64,000 bases of DNA, taken from positions 97,736-161,735 of the forward strand of contig NZ_BMFG01000008.1 of NCBI RefSeq assembly GCF_014638005.1. Direction: 5' to 3'. Below the pieces are notes generated by a model that was not told the DNA's origin, made no database searches, and saw only the letters and a list, made by a program, of their open reading frames with translations. Of this stretch, positions 24,633-34,839 are shown piece after piece. Each line of letters begins with the position of its first letter. The first letter of the stretch is position 1. Position numbers and translations under genes: made by a program. Source of the stretch: Flavobacterium orientale (GTDB lineage: Bacteria > Bacteroidota > Bacteroidia > Flavobacteriales > Flavobacteriaceae).

Positions 24633-24650
24633 AAGCCCTTTTTCTTTTTA
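24611..24650 (+). terminator. trp attenuator terminator hairpin
   Basis: Stem aaaagggcttgtc (24611-24623) / gacaagccctttt (24630-24642), loop aatcac, then a T-rich tail. It sits between the leader peptide and trpE. Confidence 0.9.
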
Positions 24651-24662
24651 ATTCAATCAAAT

Positions 24663-26063
24663 ATGAAGCAATACAATTTAAATACTACGTATAAATCGGT
24701 TTTAGCCGACACCATCACGCCGGTGAGTGTTTACTTAAAAATTCGGGATAAATTTCCTAACAGTATATTGTTAGAAAGTTCCGATTATCACACCAGCGAC
24801 AATAGTTTATCCTATATATGTTGTAATCCAATTGCGAGTTTTAAGGTTGAAAATAATGTCATTATAACTCATTTTCCGGATGGAAGTTCTGAAAATCATC
24901 CTATAAAAAAAGAAACTTCTATTACGAATGAAATTTCAAACTTTATGCAAAAATTTTCAGTAAATGGTCCGAATTTAAAATTTGCTTACAACGGATTATT
25001 TGGATTTACAAGTTATGAAGCCATTCGTTATTTTGAAAAAATTGAAATTTCAAAAAAGGATGATTCGATTGTTATACCCGAAATGTATTATGCTATTTAC
25101 CAAAACGTTATCGCTATCAATCATTTTAACAACGAAGCGTTTCTTTTTTGCCATAGCATTTCTGATTATTCTAATATTGATGAAATGGAGCAATTGCTCC
25201 AAGTGAAAAATTTTGCTTCTTTTTCCTTTTCGAAAGTGGGAGAAACGGTTTCTAATTTAACCGATGAAAATTTTAAAGAACAAGTTACTTTAGCCAAAAA
25301 ACACTGTCATCGTGGTGATGTTTTTCAGTTGGTTTTGTCGAGAAGATTTTCGCAAGTTTTCAAAGGAGATGAATTCAATGTCTATCGAGCTCTTCGAAAC
25401 ATCAACCCTTCACCCTATTTATTCTATTTTGATTATGGTGATTTTAAACTATTTGGATCATCGCCCGAAGCTCATTTGATTGTAAAAAACGGTGAAGCAG
25501 AAATTCATCCCATCGCCGGAACTTTCAAAAGAACCGGAAATGATGAAAACGATGCCATCCAAGCCAAAAAATTAGCCGAAGATGTCAAGGAAAACAGTGA
25601 ACACGTGATGTTAGTCGATTTGGCTAGAAACGATTTAAGTCGAAATTGCAATCAAGTAAAAATTGAGAAATACAAAGAAATTCAGTTCTTTTCGCACGTC
25701 ATTCACTTGGTTTCAAAAGTCATTGGAAAGCTAAAACCGGAAGCTAAAACAATGGATTTAGTGGCTTCCACATTTCCTGCAGGAACTTTAACCGGAGCTC
25801 CAAAACATAAAGCGATGCAACTAATTGAAAAAATCGAAAACACCAACCGAAGTTTTTACGGTGGAGCCATTGGTTTTATGGATTTTAGTGGTAATTTCAA
25901 TCACGCAATTCTGATTCGAACTTTTATGAGTAAAAACCATCAATTGCACTATCAAGCTGGAGCCGGAATTGTAGAAAGTTCTTCCGAAGAAAACGAAATG
26001 CAAGAAGTCTACAACAAATTAAATGCGTTAAACAAAGCCTTAGAAATGGCACAAAAAATATAA
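24663..26063 (+). CDS. trpE: Anthranilate synthase component I
   Basis: A 466-residue chorismate-binding enzyme that makes anthranilate with ammonia supplied by TrpG. The N-terminal 'ILLESSDYH' (about 34-42) contains the LLES motif that binds tryptophan for feedback inhibition. The catalytic part has 'GDVFQLVLSRRFSQ', 'SPEAHLIV', 'HPIAGTFKRTG', 'ARNDLSRNC', 'FPAGTLTGAPKHKAM' and 'YGGAIGFMDFSGNFNHAILIRT', all family signatures. It is the first structural gene of trpEGDCFBA and lies just after the attenuator. Confidence 0.97.
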   Translation: MKQYNLNTTYKSVLADTITPVSVYLKIRDKFPNSILLESSDYHTSDNSLSYICCNPIASFKVENNVIITHFPDGSSENHPIKKETSITNEISNFMQKFSVNGPNLKFAYNGLFGFTSYEAIRYFEKIEISKKDDSIVIPEMYYAIYQNVIAINHFNNEAFLFCHSISDYSNIDEMEQLLQVKNFASFSFSKVGETVSNLTDENFKEQVTLAKKHCHRGDVFQLVLSRRFSQVFKGDEFNVYRALRNINPSPYLFYFDYGDFKLFGSSPEAHLIVKNGEAEIHPIAGTFKRTGNDENDAIQAKKLAEDVKENSEHVMLVDLARNDLSRNCNQVKIEKYKEIQFFSHVIHLVSKVIGKLKPEAKTMDLVASTFPAGTLTGAPKHKAMQLIEKIENTNRSFYGGAIGFMDFSGNFNHAILIRTFMSKNHQLHYQAGAGIVESSSEENEMQEVYNKLNALNKALEMAQKI

Positions 26064-26068
26064 TTTCG

Positions 26069-26635
26069 ATGAAAAAAATTATCATTATCGACAACTACGA
26101 TAGTTTTACCTACAATTTGGTGCACTATTTAGAAGATTTGAATGCCGAAGTTACCGTTTTTAGAAACGATGAATTTGAGTTGAATGAACTGGAAAAATTC
26201 GACAAAATTCTCCTTTCGCCCGGTCCCGGAATTCCAGAAGAAGCCGGTTTATTATTGAATGTTATCAAAAAATATGCTTCAAGCAAAAGTATTCTAGGCA
26301 TTTGTTTGGGTCAGCAAGCCATTGGCGAAGTTTTCGGTGGAAGTTTAATCAACCTCGAAAAAGTCTATCATGGCGTGGCTTCTAAAGTAAAAATAACCAA
26401 AGAAGATTCACTTTTCAATAATTTACCAACTGAATTTGAAGTAGGTCGGTACCATTCTTGGGTCATTAATCCCGATGATTTTCCGGAAGATTTAGAAATC
26501 ACTTCCGTGGATGAAAACGGTGAAATTATGTCAATCCGACATAAAACATTAGATGTAAAAGGGGTTCAATACCATCCGGAAAGCATTTTAACGCCTAATG
26601 GGAAGAAGATATTAGAGAATTGGTTGGAGAGTTAG
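26069..26635 (+). CDS. trpG: Anthranilate synthase component II (glutamine amidotransferase)
   Basis: A 188-residue class I glutamine amidotransferase providing ammonia to TrpE. The nucleophile Cys is in 'GICLGQQAIGEVFGG' (about residue 80), and the His-Glu pair is in 'GVQYHPESILTPNG'. 'IIDNYDSFTYNLVHYLEDL' is the N-terminal family signature. It could also serve para-aminobenzoate synthase, as in some bacteria, if a pabB exists elsewhere. It starts 5 bp after trpE. It is followed by an 81-bp gap, unlike the rest of the operon. Confidence 0.97.
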   Translation: MKKIIIIDNYDSFTYNLVHYLEDLNAEVTVFRNDEFELNELEKFDKILLSPGPGIPEEAGLLLNVIKKYASSKSILGICLGQQAIGEVFGGSLINLEKVYHGVASKVKITKEDSLFNNLPTEFEVGRYHSWVINPDDFPEDLEITSVDENGEIMSIRHKTLDVKGVQYHPESILTPNGKKILENWLES

Positions 26636-26716
26636 TCCGTCATCTGTTGTCGGTTCTCAGTTGTCTGTTGAAGCTTGACTAATTACCAATTACTTTTCAC
26701 TAATCACTAAAAAACT
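26636..26716. repeat. Intergenic low-complexity word repeats between trpG and trpD
   Basis: The 81-bp gap contains repeated words of the type tctgttgt/tcagttgtctgttg and attaccaattactt/cactaatcacta. It is the only long gap in an otherwise overlapping operon, and resembles the repeat words at 21316-21386 and before uvrB in style, not in exact sequence. Confidence 0.4.
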
Positions 26717-27709
26717 ATGAAAAACATACTCAATCAGTTAATCAATCACAAAACGCTGACGAAAGAAGAGGCGAGAAACGTACTGATTAACCTTTCGTCC
26801 GGACAATACAATGCGAGTCAAATGGCGGCTTTTATGACAGTTTATATGATGCGAAGCATTACCATCGAAGAGTTAACCGGTTTTCGGGAGGCATTATTGG
26901 AACTTTGTATTCCAATCGATTTTTCAAACTATGAAACCATCGATTTGTGCGGAACCGGTGGCGATGGAAAAGATACGTTCAACATTTCTACTTTAGCTTC
27001 CTTCGTAGTTGCCGGAGCGGGAATTAAAGTCGCAAAGCACGGAAATTATGGTGTTTCATCCATTTCCGGTTCAAGCAATGTGATGGAAAATTTAGGTGTA
27101 AAATTCAGCAATCAGCAAGATTATCTCGAAAAATGCTTGGCAGAAGCCAATATTGCCATTCTTCACGCTCCGTTATTTCATCCGGCGATGAAAAATGTAG
27201 GGCCAATTCGAAAAGAATTAGGCGTAAAAACATTCTTCAATATGCTCGGTCCAATGGTAAATCCGTCTTTTCCAAAAAATCAATTGGTAGGCGTTTTTAG
27301 TTTGGAATTGGCTCGGATGTATGCTTATTTGTATCAAAATACTACAACCAATTTTTCTATTTTATACGATCTAGAAGGTTTTGATGAAGTTTCGCTGACC
27401 GGAAATGTCAAAATTATTTCAAATTCATCGGAGAAAATTCTAAAACCGGAAGATTTTAATACCAAATCGGTCACTTTGCATCAAATTAAAGGTGGTGAAA
27501 CCGTTGAAGAAGCAGCGAAAATTTTCATGACAATTCTATCCGGAAACGGAACTCAAATGCAAAATGATGTGGTTCTTGCGAATGCTGCCTTGGCAATTTC
27601 AATGATGAAGAAAATATCACTTGATGAAAGTTTGGCGATTGCAAAAGAAAGCTTGATAAGCGGAAAAGCTCTAGAAAAATTAAAAACACTTCAAAATCTC
27701 AGTCGATAA
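26717..27709 (+). CDS. trpD: Anthranilate phosphoribosyltransferase
   Basis: A 330-residue enzyme that transfers the phosphoribosyl group of PRPP to anthranilate. The PRPP and magnesium sites are visible in 'CGTGGDGKDTFNIST' (about 77-91), 'KHGNYGVSSISGSSNVMENLG' region and 'FHPAMKNVGPIRKELGVKTFFNMLGPMVNP' region with the Arg that contacts anthranilate. The N-terminal helical domain is about 1-65. The stop codon overlaps the trpC start by 1 nt (TAATG). Confidence 0.97.
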   Translation: MKNILNQLINHKTLTKEEARNVLINLSSGQYNASQMAAFMTVYMMRSITIEELTGFREALLELCIPIDFSNYETIDLCGTGGDGKDTFNISTLASFVVAGAGIKVAKHGNYGVSSISGSSNVMENLGVKFSNQQDYLEKCLAEANIAILHAPLFHPAMKNVGPIRKELGVKTFFNMLGPMVNPSFPKNQLVGVFSLELARMYAYLYQNTTTNFSILYDLEGFDEVSLTGNVKIISNSSEKILKPEDFNTKSVTLHQIKGGETVEEAAKIFMTILSGNGTQMQNDVVLANAALAISMMKKISLDESLAIAKESLISGKALEKLKTLQNLSR

Positions 27710-28494
27710 TGAACATTTTAGATCAAATAATTGCTTCAAAAAAACGAGAAGTAGCGTTGAAAAAATCAATCATTCCAATAAAACAATTGGAACAATCGGT
27801 TTTGTTTGAACGAAAAACGAGTTCGTTGGTTCATCATTTATCGAATAGTTCAAGTGGAATAATTGCTGAACATAAACGCCGATCACCTTCCAAATCAGTC
27901 ATCAATCAATCTAACTCGGTAGAAGAAATTGTAAAAGGTTATGAAAATGGCGGTGCATCAGGAATTTCTATTCTAACTGATAATCAGTATTTTGGCGGTT
28001 CTTTGGACGATTTAATTTTAGCAAGAGCCAGCACCAATTTACCGCTTTTGCGAAAGGATTTTATGGTAGATGAATTCCAAATCATTGAAGCCAAAGCTTT
28101 TGGAGCAGATGTAATTTTGTTGATTGCAGCTGTTTTAACTCGAGAGGAAATCAAAAATTTATCTGAATTGGCAAAGTCACTTAAATTAGAAGTATTATTA
28201 GAAGTTCACAACCAAGAAGAACTTCAAAAATCAATCCTTTCAAGTTTAGATTTAATTGGTGTAAACAACAGAAACTTAAAAACATTTGAAGTTGATTTAG
28301 ATTATAGCAAACAATTAGCAGAACATATTCCGAGTGATTTTATTAAGATTTCCGAAAGTGGAATTGATGCCTCTGAATCGATTTTAGAATTAAAAGAATA
28401 CGGATTTAAAGGATTTTTAATGGGTGAATATTTTATGAAAAGTAAAAATCCTGAAAATGAGATGAAAGAATTTATTAAAAATATGAAGCTATGA
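27709..28494 (+). CDS. trpC: Indole-3-glycerol-phosphate synthase
   Basis: A 261-residue TIM barrel that closes the indole ring from CdRP. 'MNILDQIIASKKREVALKK' is the N-terminal substrate-clamp helix; catalytic residues lie in 'IIAEHKRRSPSKSVI' (Glu and Lys), 'LRKDFMVDEFQIIEAKAFGADVILLI' region (Lys), 'EVHNQEEL' (Glu) and 'GVNNRNLKTFEVDL' with 'SESGI'. It overlaps trpF by 4 nt (ATGA). It is not fused to trpF as in enteric bacteria. Confidence 0.97.
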   Translation: MNILDQIIASKKREVALKKSIIPIKQLEQSVLFERKTSSLVHHLSNSSSGIIAEHKRRSPSKSVINQSNSVEEIVKGYENGGASGISILTDNQYFGGSLDDLILARASTNLPLLRKDFMVDEFQIIEAKAFGADVILLIAAVLTREEIKNLSELAKSLKLEVLLEVHNQEELQKSILSSLDLIGVNNRNLKTFEVDLDYSKQLAEHIPSDFIKISESGIDASESILELKEYGFKGFLMGEYFMKSKNPENEMKEFIKNMKL

Positions 28495-29117
28495 AATTAA
28501 AAATTTGTGGGATGAACAATCAGGAAAACACACTTTCCATCAGTGAATTGCAACCTGATTTTTTGGGATTTATTTTTTGGAAAGATTCCATACGTTTTTG
28601 CGAAGAGATCATTGAAAATATTCCGGACGATATTCTCAAAGTTGGGATTTTTGTTGATGCTGATTATAATGATATTGTTGATAAAGTTATTGCACATAAA
28701 CTAAACCTTGTGCAATTACACGGTAATGAATCGCCTGATTTCTGTACAGAAATAAGAAAAACGAATATTAAAGTAATTAAATCAATAAAAATAGACAATG
28801 AATTGAATTTTAATGAATTGAATTATAACAAAGATTGTGTTGATTATTTTATTTTTGATACAAAAGGTGAACTTCCTGGCGGCAACGGAACAACATTTGA
28901 ATGGGAAATTTTAAATGATTATAACGAAGATATTCCATTCTTTTTAAGTGGAGGAATTAGCTTAAACGATTGGCCAAAACTGGAAAAATTTCTTCAATCT
29001 AAAGCAGCAAAAAATTGTTTTGCTATTGACATTAATAGTCAATTTGAAGAGGAACCCGGTATCAAAAACAAACAAAAAATTAAAGAATTTCAAGAAAAAT
29101 TAAATCAAATGCGATGA
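28491..29117 (+). CDS. trpF: Phosphoribosylanthranilate isomerase
   Basis: A 208-residue TIM barrel catalysing the Amadori rearrangement of phosphoribosylanthranilate to CdRP. The general base Cys is in '[11 protein letters not shown]' (about residue 5), the acid Asp in 'FIFDTKG' (about 122-128), and the phosphate site in '[12 protein letters not shown]'. It is separate and complete, overlapping trpC and trpB by 4 nt each. The length is typical of monofunctional enzymes. Confidence 0.95.
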   Translation: MKLKICGMNNQENTLSISELQPDFLGFIFWKDSIRFCEEIIENIPDDILKVGIFVDADYNDIVDKVIAHKLNLVQLHGNESPDFCTEIRKTNIKVIKSIKIDNELNFNELNYNKDCVDYFIFDTKGELPGGNGTTFEWEILNDYNEDIPFFLSGGISLNDWPKLEKFLQSKAAKNCFAIDINSQFEEEPGIKNKQKIKEFQEKLNQMR

Positions 29118-30298
29118 ATTATCAAGTAGATGAAAAAGGATTTTATGGCGAATTTGGTGGGGCGTTTATTCCGGAAATGCTGTATCCTAATATCGAAGAA
29201 CTTCGATTGAACTATTTAAAAATCACTGCAGAACCAAGCTTTAAAAAAGAATTTATGGAATTGCTGGTGGATTACGTAGGTCGTCCTACTCCACTCTATT
29301 TTGCCAAGCGTTTATCCGAACAGTACAACACTAAAATATATCTGAAAAGAGAAGATCTATGCCACACCGGAGCTCATAAAATCAATAATACGATTGGCCA
29401 AATATTGATTGCCAAACGATTAGGAAAAACCCGAATCATTGCCGAGACTGGTGCAGGGCAACACGGCGTTGCCACAGCCACTGTTTGTGCTTTAATGGGT
29501 TTGGAATGTGTAATTTATATGGGCGAAATCGACATTAAACGTCAAGCTCCGAACGTGGCCAGAATGAAAATGCTTGGAGCGGAAGTCAGACCAGCCACTT
29601 CCGGTTCAAAAACCTTGAAAGATGCTACCAACGAAGCCATTCGCGATTGGATTAACAATCCTGAAAACACCTACTACATTATTGGTTCTGTGGTTGGACC
29701 TCATCCCTATCCGGATATGGTGGCACGTTTTCAAGCCGTAATTTCTGAGGAAATCAAAGCTCAATTAGAAGAAAAAGAAGGAACGGAATTTCCCGACTAC
29801 GTTATTGCGTGTGTCGGTGGCGGAAGCAACGCTGCCGGAGCTTTTTACCATTTTTTGGAAGATGAAAATGTCAACCTAATTGCGGTTGAAGCAGCCGGAA
29901 AAGGAGTTGAATCCGGTGAAAGTGCGGCGACATCAATTTTAGGAAAAATGGGTATCATTCATGGTAGCAAAACACTTTTGATGCAATCGAACGATGGACA
30001 AATCACGGAACCTTACTCAATTTCCGCAGGTTTGGATTATCCGGGCGTTGGTCCGCTACACTCCCATCTGCATCAAACAAAACGAGCCGAATTTATTGCG
30101 ATAACCGATGATGAAGCAATGCAGTCCGGCTGGGAATTATCACAAACAGAAGGCATTATTCCGGCGATTGAAACCGCTCACGCCTTTGCCGTTTTAAACA
30201 AAAAACAATTTGAACCTAATAATATAGTGGTGATTAATCTTTCCGGTCGCGGTGATAAAGATTTGAGCACCTATATTGATTATTTTAATTTACGCTAG
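29114..30298 (+). CDS. trpB: Tryptophan synthase beta subunit
   Basis: A 394-residue PLP enzyme (TrpB1 type) that joins indole and serine. The PLP lysine is in '[13 protein letters not shown]' (about residue 87), '[15 protein letters not shown]' binds substrate carboxylate (Glu-Thr-Gly-Ala), '[11 protein letters not shown]' (about 233-243) holds the PLP phosphate, and 'LSGRGDKD' lies near the C-terminus. It works with TrpA in an alpha2beta2 complex channeling indole. The start overlaps trpF by 4 nt. Confidence 0.98.
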   Translation: MNYQVDEKGFYGEFGGAFIPEMLYPNIEELRLNYLKITAEPSFKKEFMELLVDYVGRPTPLYFAKRLSEQYNTKIYLKREDLCHTGAHKINNTIGQILIAKRLGKTRIIAETGAGQHGVATATVCALMGLECVIYMGEIDIKRQAPNVARMKMLGAEVRPATSGSKTLKDATNEAIRDWINNPENTYYIIGSVVGPHPYPDMVARFQAVISEEIKAQLEEKEGTEFPDYVIACVGGGSNAAGAFYHFLEDENVNLIAVEAAGKGVESGESAATSILGKMGIIHGSKTLLMQSNDGQITEPYSISAGLDYPGVGPLHSHLHQTKRAEFIAITDDEAMQSGWELSQTEGIIPAIETAHAFAVLNKKQFEPNNIVVINLSGRGDKDLSTYIDYFNLR

Positions 30299-30300
30299 AA

Positions 30301-31062
30301 ATGAATCGAATAAATTCAAAACTTCAAGAAGACAAAAAAATCTTATCCATCTATTTTACAGCGGGTTATCCAAATTTAGATGACACAACCAAAATCATTT
30401 CTGAATTAGAAAAAAGTGGCGTTGATATGATTGAAATCGGATTGCCTTTCAGTGATCCCATAGCCGATGGTCCAACTATACAAGCGAGTTCCACAAAAGC
30501 ATTACAAAACGGAATGACAACTAAACTACTTTTTGAACAACTAATAAAAATTCGTGAAAAGGTTAAAACTCCGCTTATTATCATGGGTTATTTTAATCCG
30601 ATAATGCAATTTGGATTGGAGAATTTCTGTCAAAAATGTCAAGAAGTTGGGATTGACGGGTTAATTATTCCTGATTTGCCTTTGGAAATCTATGAATCGG
30701 ATTATAAAGAACTATTTGAAACATACGACTTAAAGAACATTTTTTTAATCACACCACAAACTTCGGACGAACGAATTTTAAAAATTGACGCCATTTCAAA
30801 CAGTTTTATTTATATGGTGAGTTCGTCAAGTGTAACCGGAAATCAAATTGGATTCAATGAAATTCAGGAAGATTATTTCGAACGAATTGCTTCTATGAAT
30901 TTAAAAAATTCGCAAATAATTGGATTTGGAATTTCAGACAAAAAAACTTTTCAACAAGCAACAAAACATCAAAAAGGAGCTATTATTGGAAGCGGTTTTA
31001 TCAATTTTATTAATGACAATGCTGCTTCAAATATCTCAAATTATATCAATAATTTTTTTTAA
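30301..31062 (+). CDS. trpA: Tryptophan synthase alpha subunit
   Basis: A 253-residue TIM barrel that cleaves indole-glycerol phosphate to indole and glyceraldehyde 3-phosphate. The catalytic Glu is in 'MIEIGLPFSDPIADGPTIQ' (about residue 48) with the Asp in 'IADGP'; 'YFTAGYP' and 'GLIIPDLP' are family signatures, and 'GFGISD' is the phosphate loop. Two nt after trpB, it ends the operon. No strong terminator was found in the 236 bp before rplS. Confidence 0.97.
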   Translation: MNRINSKLQEDKKILSIYFTAGYPNLDDTTKIISELEKSGVDMIEIGLPFSDPIADGPTIQASSTKALQNGMTTKLLFEQLIKIREKVKTPLIIMGYFNPIMQFGLENFCQKCQEVGIDGLIIPDLPLEIYESDYKELFETYDLKNIFLITPQTSDERILKIDAISNSFIYMVSSSSVTGNQIGFNEIQEDYFERIASMNLKNSQIIGFGISDKKTFQQATKHQKGAIIGSGFINFINDNAASNISNYINNFF

Positions 31063-31196
31063 TCAAACTATTTCAATAGTATTCATTTACCAAAAAGCAA
31101 AATGAAACTATAAGTTTTTTAGTTAATTTTCAATCCCTTTTAATAATTAAAAAACACAATCCTAAATATTTTGATTAAAAAAACTTCCGATTTAAT

Positions 31197-31224
31197 GTTG
31201 ATTTCAAAATAAATTGTAAATTTG
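31197..31224 (+). promoter_or_regulatory. Promoter of rplS
   Basis: TTG (31198-31200), 16-nt spacer and TAAATTTG (31217-31224). It gives a transcript start near 31231 and a leader of about 68 nt. Confidence 0.6.
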
Positions 31225-31239
31225 CACCCACATTTGGAC

Positions 31240-31273
31240 CAACCTCTGACGAGAATCGTGTATGTTGCTCTGA
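31240..31273 (+). promoter_or_regulatory. Putative structured leader of rplS (L19)
   Basis: In the rplS 5' leader CAAC (31240-31243) pairs with GUUG (31264-31267) and ACGA (31249-31252) with UCGU (31256-31259), GAA loop. The words CTCTGA at 31244 and 31268 flank the inner part. Ribosomal-protein leaders of this kind, including L19 leaders in Flavobacteria, have been proposed in comparative studies as far as I recall; the match is not verified. Confidence 0.45.
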
Positions 31274-31298
31274 TAATCACTATTTTAACTTAATTGTT

Positions 31299-31649
31299 AT
31301 GGCAGATTTAATGAAATTCGTTCAAGACGAATTTGTTACAAAAAAAGACTTTCCGGAATTCGGAGCAGGTGATACTATCACTGTTTATTATGAAATTAAA
31401 GAGGGTGAAAAAACTAGAACCCAGTTCTTTAAAGGAGTTGTAATTCAACGTAGAGGATCAGGTGCAACAGAAACGTTCACTATCCGTAAAATGTCAGGAG
31501 CTGTTGGTGTGGAAAGAATTTTCCCTGTAAACATGCCTGCACTTCAAAAAGTAGAAGTTAACCAAAGAGGTAAAGTTAGAAGAGCTCGTATTTTCTACTT
31601 CAGAGATCTTACAGGTAAAAAAGCAAAAATCAAAGAAAGAAGAAGATAA
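31299..31649 (+). CDS. rplS: 50S ribosomal protein L19
   Basis: A 116-residue ribosomal protein located at the subunit interface. 'FGAGDTITVYYEIKEGEKTRTQFFKGVVIQRRGSG' region and 'TFTIRKMSGAVGVERIFPVNMP' are diagnostic, ending in basic 'KAKIKERRR'. It is transcribed alone from its own promoter with a folded leader and closes with a strong terminator. trmD and rimM, its partners in many bacteria, are absent. Confidence 0.98.
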   Translation: MADLMKFVQDEFVTKKDFPEFGAGDTITVYYEIKEGEKTRTQFFKGVVIQRRGSGATETFTIRKMSGAVGVERIFPVNMPALQKVEVNQRGKVRRARIFYFRDLTGKKAKIKERRR

Positions 31650-31665
31650 TCAACTTTCTAATCAT

Positions 31666-31704
31666 AAAAAATCCCGTTTTGAAATTCTTAACGGGATTTT
31701 TTTA
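31666..31704 (+). terminator. Terminator of rplS
   Basis: Stem aaatcccgtt (31669-31678) / aacgggattt (31690-31699), followed by T-rich sequence. Confidence 0.88.
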
Positions 31705-31869
31705 TTTAAATGCTTAAATTAAAATCTAATTTGAACAATCAAAAATTTAACTATTATCAAAAAAAGTAGTTTAAATTGTCAAATTGCTATTTTTTAAGGC
31801 TCAGATTATTATATCTTTAATTCAATCGTTTTCGTAACAACAGAATTCTTTAAATAGTTATGATTTTCT

Positions 31870-31877
31870 TATCTTTG
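31870..31877 (+). promoter_or_regulatory. -7 element of the icd promoter
   Basis: TATCTTTG fits TAnnTTTG, 51 bp before the start codon. No clear TTG lies at the expected -33 distance. Confidence 0.5.
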
Positions 31878-31886
31878 TAATCCTGA

Positions 31887-34148
<2,262 letters not shown>

Positions 34149-34167
34149 AAAATATATTTTCTCATTA

Positions 34168-34198
34168 TAAAAAGACAATCCTAACCGGTTGTCTTTTT
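34168..34198 (+). terminator. Terminator of icd
   Basis: Stem aaaagacaa (34170-34178) / ttgtctttt (34189-34197) with a 10-nt loop and a T-run. Confidence 0.8.
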
Positions 34199-34303
34199 TT
34201 GTTTCATTTTAAACCCTAAATTTATAAAATTGAAAAAAGTTTTAGGTTCTTCCCAACCTTTTGCCAACTATTGTGCTCTTTATAAGAAAGCAAACCAATT
34301 GTG

Positions 34304-34837
34304 ATGGAAAAAAATATCATTCAAGCCTGCAAAAAAATGCACCGAGACGCTCAGCGGAAGGTGTATGAGCACATGGGACCCAAATTGTATCAGTTATGCA
34401 AACGGTATCTCAAAAAAGAGGAAGAAATAGAAGAAGCTTTGGCCGATGCATTCTACACTATTTTCACCAAAATTGATCAATTAAAAGAAGACCACGCATT
34501 TGAAGCTTGGGCTCGAAAAATCACAGTCAATCAGTGTTTACTGACGTTGCGGAAAAATGTGAATTTTAATTTGTACTTAGATGATGTCAAATTATCCTCG
34601 CAACCTACAACGGACGAAATTACTGATTTGGAAGAAGAAGACTTACTCAACCTGCTTCAATTGATTCCCGACGGATGCAAAGCCATCTTTAATCTGTTTG
34701 TTATCGAAGGGTATTCTCACAAGGAAATTGCACTGCAATTAGGCATTTCAGAAGGTACTTCAAAATCACAATTGAACGCTTCAAAAACCAAATTGAAAGA
34801 GTTAGTGAACAATTTTTATTATCAAAAGGCAAAATAG
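34304..34837 (+). CDS. ECF-family RNA polymerase sigma factor
   Basis: A 177-residue group 4 sigma factor. Region 2 is about residues 10-80 ('RKVYEHMGPKLYQLCKRYL' then 'EEALADAFYTIFTKIDQ'), binding the -10 element and core polymerase; region 4 is about 120-170 ('LQLIPDGCKAIFNLFVIEGYSHKEIALQLGISEGTSKSQL' region), a helix-turn-helix. There is no extra C-terminal domain. The ATG at 34304 is preferred over the GTG at 34301. The next gene, 2 nt downstream, encodes a membrane protein whose N-terminus is placed like an anti-sigma factor, so the two are likely a signalling pair. Confidence 0.92.
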   Translation: MEKNIIQACKKMHRDAQRKVYEHMGPKLYQLCKRYLKKEEEIEEALADAFYTIFTKIDQLKEDHAFEAWARKITVNQCLLTLRKNVNFNLYLDDVKLSSQPTTDEITDLEEEDLLNLLQLIPDGCKAIFNLFVIEGYSHKEIALQLGISEGTSKSQLNASKTKLKELVNNFYYQKAK

Positions 34838-34839
34838 TT

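Noticed and set aside
31063..31196. Terminator after trpA
   Set aside because: Only weak AT-rich pairings (aacta/tagtt) were found; not strong enough to call.
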